From the NCBI GenBank assembly GCA_002284615.2, contig MU070456.1, positions 38,345 to 48,968 on the forward strand: a DNA stretch of 10,624 nucleotides, written 5' to 3'. Origin of the DNA: Dunaliella salina. Its lineage: Eukaryota > Chlorophyta > Chlorophyceae > Chlamydomonadales > Dunaliellaceae. A program made the translations under genes and the position numbers. Below the pieces are notes generated by a model. That model was not told where the DNA came from, did not search any database, and saw nothing but the letters and a program-made list of their open reading frames with translations. Shown here one piece after another: positions 6,745 through 10,624 of the stretch. The first letter of the stretch is position 1, and each line of letters begins with the position of its first letter.

Positions 6745-7330
6745 GTAAGTTTTCCCGTGTTGAGTCAAATTAAGCCGCAGGCTCCCGTTGCATCCAAGTA
6801 AGGTCATGAACACTTACTTCCTATTAGCTCTCCTGCCTTGCGGCATTCCTCTAATAGGCAGCCTCTCAGCTGGGACGGACTATATCTTAAGCCAGCATTG
6901 TCTTGCTAGCCCACTGCCATTTAGTCTCTGAACCTTCTCCTTAGGCTTGGTGAACCCTTAGGAGCTTGGCTGCGGATTGCCCATTGTTGCATCTTTGCAG
7001 TGGGTGGTGGTGCAGTATGGTGAGTATGCAGATGGATAGCTATTCCAAAAAGGAGCAGATTGACACCCTTTTTGTCCGCGTAGGGTTACTGCATGGGGGG
7101 TTTTGGGGTGGGTGGGTGGGTCAGGGGGGTCCCGCCCAGTTTTTGGGGATGGCGTCCATTACTTTTTTTTTTACCCTCCTGGCTGCAAAGTTGGATTTTC
7201 GAAAATCGGCCCAGGAGCGGGCTCGGGGGAGCTCCCAACCTCGTTTCAGATCAGATCGTGAGGTCTCCACACATACTCTTTAACAACTGGCCAAGGAACA
7301 GCCCAAATCTTGTATTTTTTATTTTGACAG
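6745..7330. other. No gene recognised; possible intron material and a G-quadruplex tract
   Basis: Includes a possible 19-bp micro-exon at 7001-7019 (TCTTTGCAG| before it and |GTGAGT after it, ending ...CAGTATG), the strong G-run cluster at 7095-7129 and a T8 run. Nothing else is recognised. Confidence 0.35.
7095..7129 (+). other. Strong G-quadruplex-forming candidate
   Basis: G6-TTTT-G4-T-G3-T-G3-T-G3-TCA-G6: six G runs of three or more with loops of one to four bases. This satisfies the usual G3+N1-7 pattern with one-base loops, the most stable class. Confidence 0.8.
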
Positions 7331-7497
7331 ATGCCTGTTTGAGAGCTATCTGTAGACATGCTATTTGTGGGGAACAACTCCAAATAGGCAAGCTGACCTG
7401 GAAAATGTGTGTTTTTGTCCATTTTGGTCATTTTGCCTACTCAAAACATGGCATAAAAGATGTGGAGTGCTATTTCCCTGTCCCTGACGTGGGATAG
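7331..7497 (+). CDS. Weak candidate exon or open segment
   Basis: A very good acceptor (a T-rich tract ending TATTTTTTATTTTGACAG at 7330) precedes a frame that is open to a TAG at 7495-7497. It encodes ACLRAICRHAICGEQLQIGK and then a Phe/His-rich stretch. No family is recognised, no partner exon is assured, and the composition is unremarkable. Treat it as a splice-site-supported possibility only. Confidence 0.18.
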
Positions 7498-8066
7498 GTT
7501 CTTGGCATAGTATGGTAAGGCAGCACGAGCAAAATGGGGTGGAAACAATGTTGCTCAGCGCTGATGCTTGCTAGAATCATTGCTTTTCTAATGCTTAAAA
7601 TGTACATTTGAGCCCACTCCTAACCAGCCAGGCAATTTTTTTGCGCAATTCTTGCTGCTAACCTTTCCTGACATCACAAGGTATCCAGCGGTGTGCTTCT
7701 TGACCAAAACGGGTGACTTTGAGAATGACCCAAATTTTTAGGTGCTAATTTGCCTGAGTGCTGACACAAAGAATGGCTTTTGGTGCATCAAGTGCCTTCA
7801 GGATGATTGTTTTGGCACGAAATTCAGCATGGGGGCCTAGCATGGTGTTTTGTAGGGGTTGTGTGTGGGAAATTGGGAATGCGCGGGTGTGTGGGTATAT
7901 GCAGGGGGTTAGGTACTCACTTTTGGTGCTTTTGCATGAGAGCTGCATGGCAGGAGCGCTGCGCGCATGGTACGCGACAGTACAATCTCAAAAGGGCTGT
8001 CCTGTAAAAACCTTGACAGCTATTTACAGCCCCTGTTTGAGCACACTACCATGACCTTCTCCCTAG
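7498..8066. other. No recognised feature
   Basis: Short open frames on both strands without recognisable motifs. A plausible acceptor (TATTTACAG, ending 8029) and CTTCTCCCTAG (ending 8066) lie at its right edge, next to the GC-rich block. Confidence 0.4.
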
Positions 8067-8285
8067 CCCTTGCCATCCTCTGAAAACTTACCCAGACCTC
8101 CCAGGTACCCAGAGCCACCCTACAACCCAGGGCCTGCAAGGTTTGGGGCAGCGCATGGTCAGCTGTCCAGCGTTTTGCGTTTTGGTGATGAGCATGCAGG
8201 GGTGGTGTCAGGTGTGCTGCAGAGGCGCCCCCTGGCCTCAGTTGCATGCATTTTGACTTTATTAGCCCTAGCATGTGCTCCTTAA
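8067..8285 (+). CDS. Candidate exon, Pro-rich, unrecognised
   Basis: After the acceptor CTTCTCCCTAG (ending 8066) one frame is open to a TAA at 8283-8285. It encodes PSSENLPRPPRYPEPPYNPG, then ARFGAAHGQLSSVLRFGDEH, then a more hydrophobic end. The first ~50 residues look protein-like and the region is richer in GC than its surroundings. The exon probably ends at a donor near 8200-8215 (CAG|GTGTGC at 8212 is one option), but the phase of that donor does not match the next candidate exon at 8367/8371, so the gene model is unresolved. The minus strand is open as well (8688-8020), so strand is uncertain. Confidence 0.28.
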   Translation, partial: PLPSSENLPRPPRYPEPPYNPGPARFGAAHGQLSSVLRFGDEHAGVVSGVLQRRPLASVACILTLLALACAP

Positions 8286-8366
8286 GTGCTGGAGTGTACT
8301 CAGCAGGCCAGCTGGGGTGCATGTATGTGCGATGTACCCCATGCCACCCACTCAGCATGTTCACAG

Positions 8367-8553
8367 CCAGCAGCTGAAGCAGTCTGGCCGCAGGGTGTCC
8401 GAGCTGCTTCCTCATGTCTTGGAGCACGTCTGGGACAGGGTGGGGCAGGCTGTCCGAGCTGCTGCAGGCTCCAGGGTGCTCCTTCCTGCTGGTCAAACCT
8501 CCGCGACAGTTGCTGCCGCTCCAGCCGTGCGGAGTCGCTGCCCCAAAATTTAG
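8367..8553 (+). CDS. Candidate terminal exon, amphipathic Val/Leu-rich peptide, unrecognised
   Basis: A TTCACAG acceptor (ending 8366) or the next CAG (ending 8370) precedes a frame reading QQLKQSGRRVSELLPHVLEH, then VWDRVGQAVRAAAG, and ending RSRCPKI with TAG at 8551-8553. By hand count about two thirds of third codon positions are G or C, and first positions are often G, as expected of coding DNA. The heptad-like spacing of hydrophobic residues suggests a helix. TGTCCGAGCTGCT occurs twice (8397 and 8451), so part may be an internal duplication. No family is recognised. It may belong with 8067-8285 in a host gene fragment. Confidence 0.3.
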
Positions 8554-9167
8554 AAAATGATTCATTGGATATAAGAGAGTATTCGTGCCCCAAAAGCGGC
8601 GAGTTTGGTAGCCCGTCAAGGAGGCGATGTCGCGAAACCAGTCAAGTTTTTGAACCTGACAGCTAGTGCACCGGGCCTCATGAAACAAGTGCAGACGAAC
8701 TTTTTAAATTGCATTTAATAAGTTCGATCCTTCAAATTGAGCTCCACGTGTTTTTGGGGAAGGGGGTCCGGACTATGTCTGGCCTCCCACCTCCTGGTAT
8801 CTCCCCAGCCACTGCACCATCCCAGATTCTGAGACCAGTTTTGCCGCCCCATTTTACACCAGAAAACCGTTCATGAAGTCAAAAATGGCATTGGAGCAAC
8901 TTGGTCTGGGGATGAACAGCCCTACATAGTAACACAAGCGCATGCAAAATTGTGAGGTACTTCGAGCTTTTTTTTTATTGGTTACATCAACCCAAGTGTG
9001 TGTTTCTTTGGCAGACTTGCCAGCCCGGAGACCAGTGTCCCTTGTATGGCCTCTTCTAGAGAGGGAGAGTAGCTTCCTTAGCCTTGTTGGCAGACTCGCC
9101 CTCCTTGCCTTTGGTGCGGTAAACTTTGGACGAGCCTTTTTCCTTTCAGTACTTTGTCCCTGCCCCC
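8554..9167. other. No gene recognised
   Basis: Contains the hairpin at 8696-8726 and otherwise short open frames without motifs. 9033-9160, read on the minus strand, is Lys-rich with a stop and is treated with the tandem repeat that follows. Confidence 0.4.
8696..8726. repeat. Short inverted repeat (hairpin)
   Basis: CGAACTTTTTAAA (8696-8708) and TTTAATAAGTTCG (8714-8726) are complementary at 12 of 13 positions around a 5-base spacer. AT-rich; no T-run or gene context that would make it a terminator. Confidence 0.6.
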
Positions 9168-9226
9168 CTGTCCTTCCCGGTGGACTTTGCCTGCCTTCTC
9201 GCCTGTCCTTCCCAGTGGACCTTGCC
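9168..9226. repeat. 35-bp tandem repeat, 1.7 copies
   Basis: CTGTCCTTCCC(G/A)GTGGAC(T/C)TTGCC occurs at 9168 and again at 9203. On the minus strand this lies in a Lys/Gly-rich reading (APKTKPKGKVHWEGQARRQA..., then KSTGKDRGAGTKY) that meets a stop at about 9149-9151. It could be a remnant of a repetitive basic protein, but no gene is supported. Confidence 0.7.
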
Positions 9227-9624
9227 CTTTGGTTTTGTCTTAGGAGCCCCAACTTTTTCGCTGGTTCTGATGTTCATGGACGAGCAAAGGCCCTTATGGG
9301 AAATCGCCATTTCCTTGGGTCGATGTAACCCAAAAAAAATGTACTTGGAGCTGGTGTGTTACAGGGTTTACAGGGTTTACAGGTAAAGGGCTTCATTCAA
9401 GACGTGCGGCTGCAAGCCTGCTAAAAAAAAAGAACAACATCATGAAGGGAAAAGTGCCAGTCACATTCGTTGCAAATTTTGAGCTCCTTTTCACCAGTTC
9501 GGTCAAAAATTTTCGGACTTTCATGACAGCAAGCAGTCGTGTGGATCCTCCGGAGGAAGGTGGAAGCATGAGAAGGCAATTAGAAATGCCAGCAGACGTT
9601 GCCGGCTGTGATGCTAAGCATAGG
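9227..9624. other. No gene recognised
   Basis: Holds the 9-bp tandem repeat at 9359-9384 and a 12-bp palindrome TCCTCCGGAGGA near 9546. Otherwise nothing is recognised. Confidence 0.4.
9359..9384. repeat. 9-bp tandem repeat (TTACAGGGT)
   Basis: TTACAGGGT occurs twice, followed by TTACAGGT with one G fewer. Confidence 0.9.
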
Positions 9625-9695
9625 TTAACAATTTAAATTCCACTTTTCGGATCCAGCTCAATAAATATGACGAACAATGGTGGCATTCTGTATTC
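9625..9695. repeat. Direct repeat, copy 1 (with AATAAA)
   Basis: Shares with 10409-10464 the series TTAACAATTT, CGGATCCAGCTCAATAAA and GTGGCATTCTGTATTC, with a ~9-bp insertion relative to copy 2 after AATAAA. The copies are about 780 bp apart in the same orientation. Confidence 0.75.
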
Positions 9696-9932
9696 CATAC
9701 TGCCTGGAGGGAGGGGGGTGGGGCATCCAGATCAAGGAATTTTCCTTTTTCAAGGAAAAAAATTTTGGTAAGTAGATCATACAACTGCATGTTAAGACAC
9801 CAAAAGAGATTGAGGTAAAAAACAAAATACAAATTGGCCGTAAAAGCACGACAAGTGAAAAAGAGTAAAGAATAAGACACAATCCCAATGTCCTGTCCAG
9901 GACATATGTCCTGAATGAATTAAAGCTGGCCC
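9696..9932. other. No gene recognised; short palindromes
   Basis: AGGACATATGTCCT at 9899-9912 is a perfect 14-bp palindrome, overlapped on its left by TGTCCTGTCCAGGACA. Both are built from GGACA/TGTCC. No regulatory assignment is possible. Confidence 0.5.
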
Positions 9933-10264
9933 TACTTCTCCATGCTCCTGCCCTTATTCATTTTTTAATTCATCAGTGTTGCACATGGGTCCTCAGGGGT
10001 AGGCTAAACTTTTCTCCCTTCTTAACCCTAAAACCTTACCCTAACCTAACCCTTAAGTCTCGCCCTCCTTCTCCATGCTCCCGCGCGGGAATAAGGGCGC
10101 GCCCTAATTCATCAGTGTTGGGGTTTGGGCGCATGGGCCTGCGGCCCCTACTCCCAAACGCCTACCCCCTCTGCTCTTCCTAACTCTGAAACCTGACCCT
10201 ACTCCTCAAGCCTGGTGCTCCTCCTCCATGCTCCCGCCCTATTCATCAGTGTTGCACATGGGTG
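9933..10264. repeat. Diverged tandem array, ~133/153-bp units, 2.3 copies
   Basis: CTCCATGCTCC recurs at 9938, 10071 and 10224. Each is followed by (CCCT)ATTCATCAGTGTTG and an ATGGG/GGGCC segment, then a (T)CTTAACCCTAAAACCT- or CCTAACTCTGAAACCT-like stretch. Unit 1 carries a TTTTTTAATT insertion and unit 2 a CCCGCGCGGG...GGGCGCGCCC insertion. The third copy is partial. Confidence 0.75.
10023..10055. repeat. Telomere-like CCCTAA-rich tract
   Basis: TAACCCTAAAACC, TTACCCTAACC and TAACCCTTA are consecutive degenerate CCCTAA/CCCTAAA-type repeats within unit 1 of the tandem array. It is short and imperfect, so at most an interstitial telomere-like sequence. Confidence 0.55.
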
Positions 10265-10408
10265 CACACCATGCAGGAACCATAAGTATTGATGCAAGAA
10301 TGTAATGCTATGCAGCACCAAGAATCAACTCCACCACCACTGATACCGCATGCTGGAACCAGGTAGGAGGCAGGAACCTCGTTCCAAGTACTAGGCATGG
10401 GAAGAGAT

Positions 10409-10464
10409 TTTACAATTTTAACCCTCGGACCCAGCGCAATAAACAATTGTGGCATTCCGTATTC
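10409..10464. repeat. Direct repeat, copy 2 (with AATAAA)
   Basis: TTTACAATTTTAACCCTCGG, then ACCCAGCGCAATAAACAATT, then GTGGCATTCCGTATTC: the second copy of the repeat at 9625-9695. The minus strand here is open (10455-10246) but shows no recognised motif. Confidence 0.75.
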
Positions 10465-10576
10465 ATTGAGGTCACGTTTCCAGTGGATCCGGAAATTCTA
10501 ACCTCAATCCAAAAATTTTGAAGTCATTTCCAGTGAGCAATGGAAAATATGTCAGTCGAAGAAATGCCAATTTCAG

Positions 10577-10578
<2 letters not shown>

Positions 10579-10624
<46 letters not shown>
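10579..10624. repeat. (GT)23 microsatellite at window end
   Basis: Uninterrupted GT dinucleotides to the last base, cut by the window edge. Confidence 0.98.

Noticed and set aside
8020..8688. 222-codon minus-strand open frame as a gene
   Set aside because: It has no recognisable domain and is antisense to plus-strand segments with splice acceptors and better codon bias; GC-rich sequence easily gives antisense open frames. Kept only as an open question in findings.
8942..9328. 128-codon plus-strand open frame with hydrophobic stretches
   Set aside because: It has no recognised motif, its hydrophobicity comes from antisense of a Lys-rich tract, and it crosses the tandem repeat.
1..10624. CRISPR array, rRNA, tRNA or bacterial-type operon
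   Set aside because: No regularly spaced direct repeats with unique spacers, no recognisable rRNA or tRNA sequence, and no adjacent long same-strand genes.

Overview
The window looks like repeat-rich nuclear DNA from a eukaryote, plausibly a green alga or other plant-lineage organism. There are no compact operon-like genes or ribosome-binding sites. Several intron-type splice signals, microsatellites and decayed transposable elements are visible. The lineage guess rests on the style of the retrotransposon protein and of the PIF/Harbinger element, judged from memory and not searched. The sequence starts inside (CA)n, ends inside (GT)n and has one undetermined base (5307), so it may be a whole short contig broken at microsatellites.

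Layout. 1-110: (CA)20 and a 30-bp tandem repeat. 436-573: a possible last coding exon of a host gene. 904-1667: three diverged copies of a ~75-bp repeat around a minus-strand tail of a non-LTR-type retrotransposon (1076-1432). About 1985-3176: a longer plus-strand copy of the same retrotransposon tail, frameshifted and with stops. About 3180-3960: minus-strand degenerate sequence with endonuclease-like fragments. 4378-5828: the best-defined feature, a PIF/Harbinger DNA transposon with TAA target duplications and 28-bp terminal inverted repeats. It holds the beginnings of two convergent genes, a basic accessory protein and a DDE transposase, with the ends of both missing. 5829-8560: mostly unrecognised, with G-rich tracts, a few splice-bounded exon candidates and a GC-rich segment open on both strands (8020-8688). 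8560-10624: unrecognised DNA with short tandem repeats, a dispersed ~60-bp direct repeat with AATAAA, a diverged 133/153-bp tandem array containing telomere-like CCTAA sequence, and terminal (GT)n.

Function. No complete, intact gene can be supported. The two Harbinger proteins would normally act together (transposase plus DNA-binding partner), but here both are truncated. The element is therefore non-autonomous and could move only if intact relatives elsewhere supply the proteins. The retrotransposon pieces are dead 3' tails.
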